Positions 30,959 to 38,646 of a DNA stretch of 64,000 nucleotides are shown one piece after another; position 1 is the first letter of the stretch, and each line of letters opens with the position of its first letter. This DNA is from Patiria pectinifera (lineage: Eukaryota > Echinodermata > Asteroidea > Valvatida > Asterinidae): NCBI GenBank assembly GCA_029964075.1, contig CM057130.1, forward strand, positions 7,006,001 to 7,070,000, in the 5' to 3' direction. A model generated the notes under the pieces. That model searched no databases. It was not told the DNA's origin and saw nothing but the letters and a program-made list of their open reading frames with translations. Both the position numbers and the translations under genes were made by a program.

Positions 30959-32203
30959 ATGGCTGAGGGAGGATTTGACTTTGACCCCGTTGATGATTAC
31001 GATTACGATGGCGATGATGATGTAGCAGAGACCAATCTGGACGATAACTTTGATACTCCTGCACCACCCATCCTCACTACCGACATAGATGACGTTTTAG
31101 ATCAAGGAAGAAGCATGGTCACTAATGGGCGCGTTGATGAGTTTTACGATACTTATAACATATACAATAAACCAATCTCTCCGAGATACGAAAAATTTAT
31201 TCTCAACACAGAAGGTTTATTTTATGACACTGGTAAAGGCTTACTAAGGTTAACGGATCAAAGAAAACCAGACAGATTCTTGACTCTGAGGACTATAGAG
31301 TTAAATGTAAGAAAGATGGGTTTAAACGGTAGAGATTTTATTAGAAAGGAATTAGGCTTTACGCATTACGAACGTAAAACACTCAGTGACGATCAAAGTC
31401 AACAACTGCAATCGCTACAACCCGAGAGTATCCCCATGACAGAACTACCTAGAGTCACCGATGAGGTAATCGAGATTATTGACGATTTAGAACAAGACAC
31501 CGGCGCTCAAACAGAAGGATTGAATTACAGAGAACTCCAGGGTTTAGACAAAACTCTTCAGACGTTAAGAGGTAACCTAGAACTTAATTTAGCGCGTCTC
31601 ACAGAACTAGACCGAGAGATTGCAGCCACAAGACAAGAACTCGACGAATCTCACAGCGAGGAGGGTCGACGAGAGTTAAACGATAAATTGAGCGACTTGA
31701 ACATTGAAAGATCTGCCAGATTAGAAGCCGCAATAGCCAACGAACGAGGGCTCAAAAGTCAGATCGCTAGAATCAAAGAAACGATTAATAAAATATTAGG
31801 CGACGACACGACTCTGGCGGAAAAGATCAGAACTCTGTTTAGAGAACAAGGTGTGACCGTAGTGAGTATTTTAGCCGCTTTTAGTTTAGCCATCAGCACG
31901 ATAGTGAGTAGCATTGTCGCTAGCGTGAGAGGTGCGGGTGCCCCACCCGCGCCATCGCCAACACCTTCACCAACACCAAAAGGCGGTATCAAAGAGTGGA
32001 TTTCAAAACAACTCGCTAATTTTGCATCTGCTCTTCAAAAACTCGGAGTGAGCGCGTTGGGTGCTCTGCCGGGTATCATAGGCAGCGTACTCAGTTGGAT
32101 ATTTAACGCGCTGAGTAAGTCCGTGTCGTGGTTGGCCGAACACGTGTGGGCTTTGTTTTTGGGTGTGGGAGCCTTGGTGTTTGCGTACCTACAAAAACGA
32201 TGA
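30959..32203 (+). CDS. 414-aa acidic, coiled-coil, membrane-anchored protein
   Basis: Not recognised. Layout: very acidic N terminus (residues 1-45, Asp-rich), a compact region 60-140 (SPRYEKFILNTEGLFYDTGKG and a helix with LRTIELNVRKMG), a long predicted coiled coil (about 190-285, with repeats of charged heptads such as RLTELDREIAATRQELDE), a hydrophobic helix (VVSILAAFSLAISTIVSSIV, about 300-320), a Pro/Ser/Thr linker (PPAPSPTPSPTPKGG) and a C-terminal hydrophobic part (about 355-410). A fibre-like or membrane-embedded virion protein is possible. It converges on the 471-aa gene; the hairpin at 32231-32280 lies between them. Confidence 0.8.
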   Translation: MAEGGFDFDPVDDYDYDGDDDVAETNLDDNFDTPAPPILTTDIDDVLDQGRSMVTNGRVDEFYDTYNIYNKPISPRYEKFILNTEGLFYDTGKGLLRLTDQRKPDRFLTLRTIELNVRKMGLNGRDFIRKELGFTHYERKTLSDDQSQQLQSLQPESIPMTELPRVTDEVIEIIDDLEQDTGAQTEGLNYRELQGLDKTLQTLRGNLELNLARLTELDREIAATRQELDESHSEEGRRELNDKLSDLNIERSARLEAAIANERGLKSQIARIKETINKILGDDTTLAEKIRTLFREQGVTVVSILAAFSLAISTIVSSIVASVRGAGAPPAPSPTPSPTPKGGIKEWISKQLANFASALQKLGVSALGALPGIIGSVLSWIFNALSKSVSWLAEHVWALFLGVGALVFAYLQKR

Positions 32204-32230
32204 TAGTTATAGTTGTAATCAAGTTTAAAC

Positions 32231-32280
32231 AAAAAAAAATAAGCCTTACCAGCGCAAAGTTGGTAAGGCTTTTTTTTTTG
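32231..32280. terminator. Symmetrical hairpin with flanking A and T runs between convergent genes
   Basis: Perfect 11-bp stem AAGCCTTACCA / TGGTAAGGCTT (32241-32251 with 32261-32271) with a 9-base loop, an A-run (32231-32239) before and a T-run (32270-32279) after. The structure is the same read from either strand and sits between the ends of the 414-aa and 471-aa genes. It looks exactly like a bidirectional intrinsic terminator. Confidence 0.8.
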
Positions 32281-32302
32281 TCTTGTGAGATTAGAGTGTG
32301 AC

Positions 32303-33718
32303 TTATCGCATTGCCTCGTAAGCTAAAATACCCATGCCAACGATAGCAAATATTCCTACCGTCAACGATAATTTTTCGTCTTGGTGAGTTTGTAGATTCG
32401 TGGGCTCCTTTGTTAAAACTGTAGGTGCTGGTGTTGGTGAGGGTGTTGGTGCTGGTGCTGGTGTAGGTGTTGGTGCTGGTGCTACAACATCGTTCGTCAT
32501 AGGCTCTGGGGGTGTTGGTGGCGCGACGTCATCGGTGTCATAAAAAGAGTCGTCCGGTTGAGGTTGTGAGTTTAAATCTGGCACCAAACCAGTGTTCATA
32601 CTCTGGGTAGCGATTTGAAGATTGTTGTTATAGCCGTCGTGCGTTCCAACCCTCAAGTTCATATCCGATGGAATTAAATACAACCCCGGTTTCACGACAA
32701 AATTTAAAGGCGTTCTGGCATACTGCAAAGAGTCTTGAAATTGATCAATACTCGTTTCCATGTCGTCTACTGCATTGATGATATCTTCAACGATGACGTT
32801 AAATTGTCTCTGAGCGTCTAATCCGGTTCCCGGTGATAATACGCTAGTTTTTGTTTGAGCCTGCGCACCGAGTAAAGCGTACACGTAAGATCTAATTGAT
32901 TCGTTGATCTTTATGATTCCCGCGGAGGTAAACGAACTCTTGGCGGGTATAAAATCTAACCAAGCCTTTTGTACCGATTCGTTTTGTTCGATGTAAATAA
33001 CCGTCCAAGGAACGTAACTGCTTCCACTCTTTTTAGGACTGTCTAGACCGTGGTAGCTGCCGTAAAGAACATTGGGTTTGTTGGGTAATGCTTTATCATA
33101 TTCACCAACCGCCACAAACTTGCCTTTATTAAAGATATATGAGGTACCTAAACCGTTAGAGTTTGTGTCTCTCGTCTGTTTAAAAGACTTGTTTTGATCT
33201 ATGCCAAACAACAAACAGGTATCGGTAAATGCTCTGTGATTATAACTGTTGTCTAGAGCGTTAAATGCGTCATCTCCCGGTAAAGGAGCGGCAAAGTCGT
33301 ACAGGATCTTTCTAACCGTAAAATATAAATGAAAGTTAAAGATGGCCCAAACGTAACGGTTGCTCGCGTTTAAAAGATCAAATCCAACACCGCAGCCCGT
33401 AGTAGCGCAGTAGATCGCAAAATTTAACTGATTTTGATAAAACGACATGGGGTGTGATTTCCAACGATCTACATCCTCGTCCGTCTCAACGTGAGGCAAT
33501 TTGTAGTTCGAGGTTAAGTCGGGAAACATGGTCAAAAAACCGTTGGTATTATTAACTATGACCTCCAGTTCACTGGGTTTAGTGCTGTTTAAAAACTTTG
33601 CTTGGGGTGCAGCTTGATGTTTTAGCTCGTTTGCCTTGGCTACATTTTGATTTACTTGTCTCGTTACCTGATCGGCTATCGATTGTATCTGCTTTTTTAA
33701 CGACTTAAAATCACTCAT
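32303..33718 (-). CDS. 471-aa protein with proline-rich stalk and C-terminal membrane anchor
   Basis: Not recognised. The N-terminal ~40 residues are helical (KKQIQSIADQVTRQVNQNVAKANEL). Residues ~60-380 look like a folded domain with several aromatic strands (NRYVWAIFNFHLYFTVRKIL). Residues ~395-440 are an APAPTPTPAPAPTPSPTPAP-type stalk, and a predicted transmembrane helix (LTVGIFAIVGMGILAYEA) ends the protein. This is the arrangement of a tail-anchored surface or internal virion protein. It is divergently paired with the penton-like gene, 41 bp apart, over the shared AT-rich motif. No protease or enzyme motif was seen. Confidence 0.8.
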   Translation of the reverse strand: MSDFKSLKKQIQSIADQVTRQVNQNVAKANELKHQAAPQAKFLNSTKPSELEVIVNNTNGFLTMFPDLTSNYKLPHVETDEDVDRWKSHPMSFYQNQLNFAIYCATTGCGVGFDLLNASNRYVWAIFNFHLYFTVRKILYDFAAPLPGDDAFNALDNSYNHRAFTDTCLLFGIDQNKSFKQTRDTNSNGLGTSYIFNKGKFVAVGEYDKALPNKPNVLYGSYHGLDSPKKSGSSYVPWTVIYIEQNESVQKAWLDFIPAKSSFTSAGIIKINESIRSYVYALLGAQAQTKTSVLSPGTGLDAQRQFNVIVEDIINAVDDMETSIDQFQDSLQYARTPLNFVVKPGLYLIPSDMNLRVGTHDGYNNNLQIATQSMNTGLVPDLNSQPQPDDSFYDTDDVAPPTPPEPMTNDVVAPAPTPTPAPAPTPSPTPAPTVLTKEPTNLQTHQDEKLSLTVGIFAIVGMGILAYEAMR

Positions 33719-33732
33719 TATTTTAGTTTCAG

Positions 33733-33752
33733 TTTTAATATAAAAAGACTTT
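33733..33752. promoter_or_regulatory. AT-rich promoter-like motif between divergent genes (copy 2)
   Basis: TTTTAATATAAAAAGACTTT in the 41-bp gap between the 471-aa and penton-like start codons; nearly the same as 27035-27053. Confidence 0.55.
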
Positions 33753-33759
33753 AAAATAA

Positions 33760-34941
33760 ATGCATTCGTTTCACTTGTTTCAAAATGAGCAGACGTTTAA
33801 ATTAGAAGACGTTGTAGATAATTTAAACGGTCAAAAATCTATACGCGTAAAAAGGGTGTTGTTTAACGCCGGATATTTTAATATTTCCAGCGCCACGGAG
33901 ATTGATTGGTTTACGCAAATAGATGGGAGACCCGCGTTTACCACAGATAAACCTCCCCTCATACCCGAGGAGTTTCTTTCAGATGTACACATAACAACGC
34001 CGGATAGAGATTTGATAGAGCGATTGTTACCCGATATACCATACCACTATTTAGTTAACGATGAAAATGTTTTACAAAAAGCTATAAACGATCTTATAAA
34101 AGCGTACGAAGACGATAGACTAGAATCCGTTTTAGAATCAAACAAAAGAAAAAGAGCTATTATAGCTGAACGGCGAGGGTTGATTTTAGCCGCCATGAAT
34201 TCAGAAACACCAAAAACTGAATTAGAACTTAATACGCTTCAATCTTTAGTAAGAATATTATTTGTTAGAGAAAGAAAAATCTTTGAAGATGAGGAATTGG
34301 CTTTAAAGTTTATTGAAGGAGAAATGGGTGCGAGCGAGTTGAGCGAGTTGAGAGATAGTAGAGAAGCAGGGGTGATTATAAGAGGAAGTCTTATCGTGAC
34401 GGGTGATGATTTCGATTTTATTCCTCCGAGTCATTTAGAGCCGTTGCCACTCGGAAGTATCGGTTCGGTCATCATACCACCGGGGTGGTACGACGTCGAT
34501 TGGTTCGATTTCATTTTAAATTCTATACCCGGGGTAAGTTTTCGAGTATTTAGAGAATCTAAAAAGGTGACGTTGGTGATAACCGACGTAAATCTCAAAT
34601 TGCGCTTGAACAGAGAAGTATCTCGATTACTCAATTTACCCAAAGGAAGACTGGTACCCAAAGTGGTGTATACGGGGTATTACGACGTTAATCCGTTTAA
34701 ATTTTTGTTTATTCGCTGCCCGCAATTAAGTACGAGTGAAAACTTTTTTAATGGTCGACCGTCTGACATCTTAAAAATCGTACCCGTGGCTACGCGCGAA
34801 CCCCAGCCTGATAGAGTCGAGGATTTCAAAAAACTTAAAAACGGTATAATCGACAAACTGACATTTTCTATCAGCGGTGAAAAAGGACAGGTATTCAACA
34901 ATAAGGGTGAGGGTATCATTATCGAGTTGGAGATCTTTTAA
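33760..34941 (+). CDS. Probable penton (minor capsid) protein
   Basis: 393 residues, intact. It looks like a capsid vertex protein rather than an enzyme. Beta-rich ends flank a charged helical middle (about 110-190, with EDDRLESVLESNKRKRAII). The C-terminal third shows the order LFIRCPQL, a Gly/Arg loop, DILKIVPVA and a final pair of strands IDKLTFSISGEKGQ ... GEGIIIELEIF, a pattern I associate with Polinton/adintovirus minor capsid (single jelly-roll penton) proteins. Capsid elements normally come as a major/minor pair, which this completes. The assignment is by pattern and context and could be tested by structure prediction. Confidence 0.65.
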   Translation: MHSFHLFQNEQTFKLEDVVDNLNGQKSIRVKRVLFNAGYFNISSATEIDWFTQIDGRPAFTTDKPPLIPEEFLSDVHITTPDRDLIERLLPDIPYHYLVNDENVLQKAINDLIKAYEDDRLESVLESNKRKRAIIAERRGLILAAMNSETPKTELELNTLQSLVRILFVRERKIFEDEELALKFIEGEMGASELSELRDSREAGVIIRGSLIVTGDDFDFIPPSHLEPLPLGSIGSVIIPPGWYDVDWFDFILNSIPGVSFRVFRESKKVTLVITDVNLKLRLNREVSRLLNLPKGRLVPKVVYTGYYDVNPFKFLFIRCPQLSTSENFFNGRPSDILKIVPVATREPQPDRVEDFKKLKNGIIDKLTFSISGEKGQVFNNKGEGIIIELEIF

Positions 34942-34945
34942 TTTT

Positions 34946-34964
34946 AAAATCTTTTATATTAAAA
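34946..34964 (+). promoter_or_regulatory. AT-rich promoter-like motif (copy 3, inverted)
   Basis: AAAATCTTTTATATTAAAA is the reverse complement of TTTTAATATAAAAGATTTT, matching copies 1 and 2. It ends one base before ATG 34966. Confidence 0.5.
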
Positions 34965-34965
34965 C

Positions 34966-35622
34966 ATGAGTGTAGATGGTAAGGCGTTATACCCCGATAT
35001 TTCTGGAGATGTACTCCGATTAAATAGTAATGAAGAAACAAAAGTGTTCAGACTTAAAAAGATTGAAGAGATTCGATCTTTAATCTTGAAAGAGAGAGAC
35101 CACCGAGAGCGCACTTATAAAAAAATAAAGAGAATGATCGACACTATTAATTACGTAGAGATAGGATTAGAAGGGTTGGGGGCTATAGCGGGGGCTGTCA
35201 GTATTCCCGCTCTCTTGGGTGTTATATCAGCCCCCGTTGGATTGGTGCTAGAAGGAACGTTTATAGGCGCTTTTGGTGTAGATATTCTGCTTAGAATCGC
35301 GTCTAGGCGATTATCCGCCAAGCTGAAAAAGCACGACCAGATTAAAATATTAGCAGACTCCAAACTTAACACGATTGAAGAATACGTGTCTCAAGCCATC
35401 AACGACGGAGATATATCGCACGAAGAGTTCTTATTGATTACGAGAGAGCTCGGAAAATTTAACGAGCTTAAGCAAAAAATCAGAACAAAGACCAGCACAA
35501 AGCTTCAAAAAATTAAAAACGATAGAGACTTTGAAAAAGAAGTTAAAAAACGGGTAGACGAACGGCTGGCAAAAGAAAAAAAATCTCTTATCGAAAAACT
35601 TACAAGTTCAAATTCTCGGTAA
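34966..35622 (+). CDS. 218-aa coiled-coil/membrane protein
   Basis: Not recognised by name. A charged N-terminal helix (EETKVFRLKKIEEIRSLILKERD) is followed by a Gly/Ala-rich hydrophobic region (GLEGLGAIAGAVSIPALLGV and on, about 64-100) likely to insert in membranes, then a helical C-terminal half including INDGDISHEEFLLITRELGKF and a Lys-rich tail. The INDGDIS..EF segment resembles an EF-hand-like or helical-hairpin word conserved in similar ORFs of invertebrate elements, from memory. It ends 28 bp before the convergent TFIIB-like gene. Confidence 0.75.
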   Translation: MSVDGKALYPDISGDVLRLNSNEETKVFRLKKIEEIRSLILKERDHRERTYKKIKRMIDTINYVEIGLEGLGAIAGAVSIPALLGVISAPVGLVLEGTFIGAFGVDILLRIASRRLSAKLKKHDQIKILADSKLNTIEEYVSQAINDGDISHEEFLLITRELGKFNELKQKIRTKTSTKLQKIKNDRDFEKEVKKRVDERLAKEKKSLIEKLTSSNSR

Positions 35623-35650
35623 ATAAACATTATGAAAGCGATCCGCCGAG

Positions 35651-36143
35651 TTATACCTCTATTTCACCTCTTAGGGCAACACCCTCGGCCCCGCCTTTAT
35701 TGTAGTGGTCATCGTATCTTTTTAGGGCCTTATTAAATTGATTTTGAGTCACTTTAAATACATCTCTAACTCGTTCTTTGTTCCATCCAACGACGTGATG
35801 GTAACACGCCGCTATTAACGACCGTTTCACGCATCCGTTTCCCCTCAATGTTTTGTAATTAACGAGCTCGTTATATTTATTGATTGTTTCTTGGACATCT
35901 TCTACGTCTTGCTCTGGACAAACAGAAAAAAATAAGTTTCTCCACAGTTTTTCTTTTGTTTCCTTTTAAAGTTGACCAATTGATACGATCTTCTTGCGCA
36001 TTTTCTGCCGAAAAATCAAAGTAACGTGAAACTATTTCACCGCACGTTTCACAAACTAAAAAACCATTCTCGATGATTATATGGTGATCGCACTTATCTG
36101 TTTTATTAGATAGCTCGAGGTTTTCACTCTGAAAAAAAGTCAT
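35651..36143 (-). pseudogene. TFIIB-like transcription factor, one frameshift
   Basis: The N-terminal stretch (ATG 36143) has a zinc-ribbon pattern C18-x2-H21 ... C31-x2-C34 (CDHH then VCETCGEIVSRYFDF) followed by a charged linker (EDRINW), the order seen at the start of TFIIB and related factors. After a frame change near the T-run around 35930, the frame open to 35651 carries a cyclin-fold-like segment: YNELVNYKTLRGNG, then SLIAACYHHVVG and a C-terminal helix pair (TQNQFNKALKRYDDHY). TFIIB has two cyclin repeats; here only one seems present, so it is shorter (about 160 residues in total). Such factors recruit RNA polymerase II or a viral polymerase. It is at the extreme right of the element, reading inward from the right terminal repeat, mirroring polB on the left. 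A VLTF3-like alternative was considered; the TLRG/SLIAAC words favour TFIIB. Confidence 0.6.
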
Positions 36144-36187
36144 AGCTATATCTAATAAAAACCGATATTTTTTTTTAATAATTTTTC

Positions 36188-36225
36188 AAATACTCGTCGG
36201 TCTGAACATATTACTCTCCATTTTT
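36188..36225 (-). repeat. Inverted copy of the start of the polymerase gene
   Basis: The reverse complement of this segment matches 22051-22080 (AATGGAGAGTAATATGTTCAG and on), covering the polymerase start codon and about nine codons. The terminal inverted repeat is thus interrupted: this inner patch is repeated at both ends while the ~115 bp between it and the outer repeat differ. Confidence 0.85.
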
Positions 36226-36235
36226 AAATAAAAAC

Positions 36236-36278
36236 AGCTTCTCTACCTTTTCACAGATAGAGAAGCTAATTTTTTTTG
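36236..36278. terminator. Hairpin with T-run near the right terminal repeat
   Basis: Perfect 10-bp stem AGCTTCTCTA / TAGAGAAGCT (36236-36245 with 36258-36267), a 12-base loop, then AATTTTTTTTT. Same architecture as the hairpin at 32231-32280 but with different sequence. It lies just inside the right terminal repeat. Confidence 0.55.
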
Positions 36279-36652
36279 CCCGAGTTTCAAGGTCGCGTGG
36301 TGGTGACTCACACATTTTTCAAGGTCACGTTGTTTACGCCAAATTCCTATCGTGCCTCAACACGTTTCAAGGTCACGTGGTGGTGACTCACACATTTTTC
36401 AAAGTCACGTGGTGGTGACATCACCTCATTTTAGCGACGACAGATTTATTTTTTTAACTCCAGAGCGACAGGCCCTGACTTGACACACATTTTTCTTTTT
36501 TGCTCCCAAACCTGACGTCAGATTTCTAAAACATTTGCCGCGGGGGATTCCCCTATATTTTTCCTCCAACTATTTTTAAGAATCGAGAGCGGCATGTCCA
36601 GACTGGCCGCAGATTTTCCATTTTGGTCCCATACCCCCACCTCCCCTACTAC
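36279..36652. repeat. Right terminal inverted repeat of the virus-like element
   Basis: 374 bp, reverse complement of 21563-21938. Contains TGACGTCA (36513-36520), TGACTCA (36304-36310, 36384-36390) and TCAAGGTCA or variants at 36287, 36319, 36367 and 36399, most followed directly by CGTG. Confidence 0.95.
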
Positions 36653-36658
36653 TGTAAC
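36653..36658. repeat. Target site duplication, right (TGTAAC)
   Basis: Second copy of the TGTAAC hexamer that precedes the left end at 21557-21562. Confidence 0.9.
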
Positions 36659-37117
36659 GCATATCCAGGCACCAGACTGTTCCTCATTTGCATACGTCTG
36701 CAAAAATCTTGCACATGCAAATGATCCATCCAATACCAGGGTGAGAGAGCAGGTAGTGGTGGGCGCGTACTGCTCGACACCCTGGGGACGAGGTTGTAGC
36801 AGCGCGAGCACGGCGTGAGTTACGAAAACACGATTTTTGAAATCAAACTGTTACGATCTTATCAAGACAACATGCAGTATCATATTTCATATTAATATGA
36901 GCAAATTGGAAAGGAAATTAGTATTTTCGAGAAGGCGTGGACGAATGATCGCGAAAACACGTACTGCACGTTGTGAATATATAGCACCAAGTACACGATA
37001 AAAATCCATTACTAGCCAATTGCGGTATCCAATCAGGATACAGGAAGAAAGTTTCCTATCCAGGGTTTACTATTGGAAACGCGGTTGGAAATAAAGTAAG
37101 CACTGGGGACGAGGTTG

Positions 37118-37789
37118 GAAAGCGCCAGCTTCTTGGTAGTCTGGTTCCCCGACCTGACAATTTCCCCCGACGTCTACACGTCTAAATTGTAGGTCAGGCA
37201 GCCTCCGTGGCAAAAAATAAACATGACGACATTGACGGCCCTTTTTCAAAGCTCGACTTCGTTTCCGATTCGCTTTATCACATAAAGCTTTTAATGTTCC
37301 GATAATTTTTTAAAAATAAATCACTTGCTTCATATATCATACAGTTATGATATACAGTTTAATACTTCTGTAAAAAAACATTGACTAATTTAAACCTGGA
37401 ATCTTCAAAGTTGGACACCCAAACAGCACTGTTAGCAGGCGGAGCCGAATTGAGACCACGCCGCGTTTTGGAAAATGCCGGTAACGGTCGTCAAATTCAA
37501 ACTAGTGCATGACGCAGCAAAAAGTTCGCCCCTCGTTTATACGATCCGAGTGCAAAATCGTGGTTGAATTTCAAGTTTTCTAAATAAAAGCAATGGAAAT
37601 TAATTATCAACTAGTTTTTTACAGTTTTTAATAAGCAATTAGCAGTTAATAAAACCTATATTATACTCGGAAATACTCGGACACTATCCGATTGTCGACG
37701 AAATGAATTCGGCAAACTTCGGACAGTTTCGGAAAAAGGAGGAATTCCTCCCGTTTTAGTCACGTGATGTAAATTGTAATACATTGTAT
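37118..37789. other. Spacer between two R elements, no gene seen
   Basis: Contains GTCTGGTTCCCCGACC (a family A word) near 37140, followed by AT-rich sequence. No ORF of note. Confidence 0.4.
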
Positions 37790-37798
37790 TACCGGAGG

Positions 37799-38311
37799 CA
37801 ACCTCGTCCCCAGGGTGTCGAGCAGTACGCGCCCACCACTACCTGCTCTCTCACCCTGGTATTGGATCATTTGCATGTGCAAGATTTTTGCAGACGTATG
37901 CAAATGAGGAACAGTCTGGTGCCTGGATATGCGTTACACATTAGCGTTTGTTTTTGTATGCGGTGTCTGGGGTAAAAACAGAGTCAATTCGTAGCAGCGC
38001 GAGCACGGCGTGAGTTACGAAAACACGATTTTTGAAATCAAACTGTTACTATCTTATCAAGACAACATGCAGTATCATATTTCATATTAATATGAGCAAA
38101 TTGGAAAGGAAATTAGTATTTTCGAGAAGGCGTGGACGAATGATCGCGAAAACACGTACTGCACGTTGGAATATATAGCACCAAGTACACGATAAAAATC
38201 CATTACTAGCCAATTGCGGTATCCAATCAGGATACAGGAAGAAAGTTTCCTATCCAGGGTTTACTATTGGAAACGCGGTTGGAAATAAAGTAAGCACTGG
38301 GGACGAGGTTG
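37799..38311 (+). mobile_element. Intact MITE-like element R with 9-bp target duplication; holds the unoccupied virus target
   Basis: 513 bp with ends CAACCTCGTCCCCAG and CTGGGGACGAGGTTG, flanked by TACCGGAGG on both sides (37790-37798 and 38312-38320). A 9-bp duplication is typical of Mutator-like transposition; class is inference. It contains the uninterrupted sequence GGATATGCGTTACACATTAG, corresponding to the site occupied by the 15-kb element in the neighbouring copy. Confidence 0.88.
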
Positions 38312-38345
38312 TACCGGAGGCTACCTGACCTCAACCTCGTCCTCT

Positions 38346-38408
38346 CAACCTCGTGAGAGAGCGGGTAGTAGTGGGCGCGTACTGCTCGACACCCTGGGGA
38401 CGAGGTTG
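38346..38408 (-). repeat. Fragment of element R terminus
   Basis: The reverse complement of the R left end (CTCGACACCCTGGGGACGAG) with the adjoining GTGGGCGCGTACTG part, only about 60 bp long. Confidence 0.8.
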
Positions 38409-38465
38409 ACCTGACCTAAGATTCATCAGCAATAGTCGGAATCTTTTGGTCTGGGAACCAGACTA

Positions 38466-38582
38466 GCTTCTTGGTTCGATCGGCCATGTCATGGCGCTTG
38501 CGCAGTTGCATTACCGTAACGATAGAAAATGGGAAATGCGTTACGGCTGCCGTAACGATAGCCACTGCGTAGGCTTTAACGT
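38466..38582 (+). repeat. WASHC3 upstream segment with inverted copy at 19980-20105
   Basis: GC-richer than its surroundings, immediately 5' of the WASHC3 start, so probably promoter or 5' UTR. Contains the palindromic ACGGCTGCCGT core and GCGCTTGCGCA, the latter resembling an NRF-1 site (GCGCNTGCGC). Confidence 0.7.
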
Positions 38583-38646
38583 GTACGCCAAGTCCTATAA
38601 CGTTGTGAAGAGGAATTGCAGCTTTTTCTCAGATATTCCGCCAACA

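Larger units (their letters stand above)
21563..36652. mobile_element. Integrated Maverick/Polinton (adintovirus-like) DNA virus element, 15.1 kb
   Basis: This is a complete element by structure: ~375-bp terminal inverted repeats starting AGTAGTAGGGGAGGTGGGGG, a 6-bp target duplication, and the hallmark Polinton genes (protein-primed family B polymerase, retrovirus-type integrase, packaging ATPase, jelly-roll capsid genes). Order from the left: polB (+, broken), integrase (-), 140-aa membrane protein (+), major capsid (+), ATPase (+, broken), 22-bp tandem array, small membrane ORF, four structural or accessory genes (+), 471-aa membrane-anchored protein (-), penton-like (+), 218-aa protein (+), TFIIB-like factor (-, broken). 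No adenain-type cysteine protease, usual in Polintons, was recognised. Six indel-type breaks affect polB, ATPase and TFIIB-like genes, so this copy is probably not functional as it stands unless these are assembly errors. Confidence 0.95.
21321..37117. mobile_element. Rearranged MITE-like element R copy carrying the integrated virus
   Basis: Outer ends CAACCTCGTCCCCAG (21321) and CTGGGGACGAGGTTG (37117) match the termini of the intact element at 37799-38311. They are flanked by GGAAGCGCC (21312-21320) and GAAAGCGCC (37118-37126), an 8-of-9 target duplication. Relative to the intact copy, the interior is scrambled: the left terminal ~110 bp is followed by an inverted copy of the first half (interrupted by the virus), ending at 36796, and then the normal second half (36797-37117). 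Confidence 0.75.

Noticed and set aside
35651-36143. Poxvirus-type late factor VLTF3
   Set aside because: The zinc-ribbon spacing and the TLRG ... SLIAAC cyclin-like words fit TFIIB better, although this was judged by eye.
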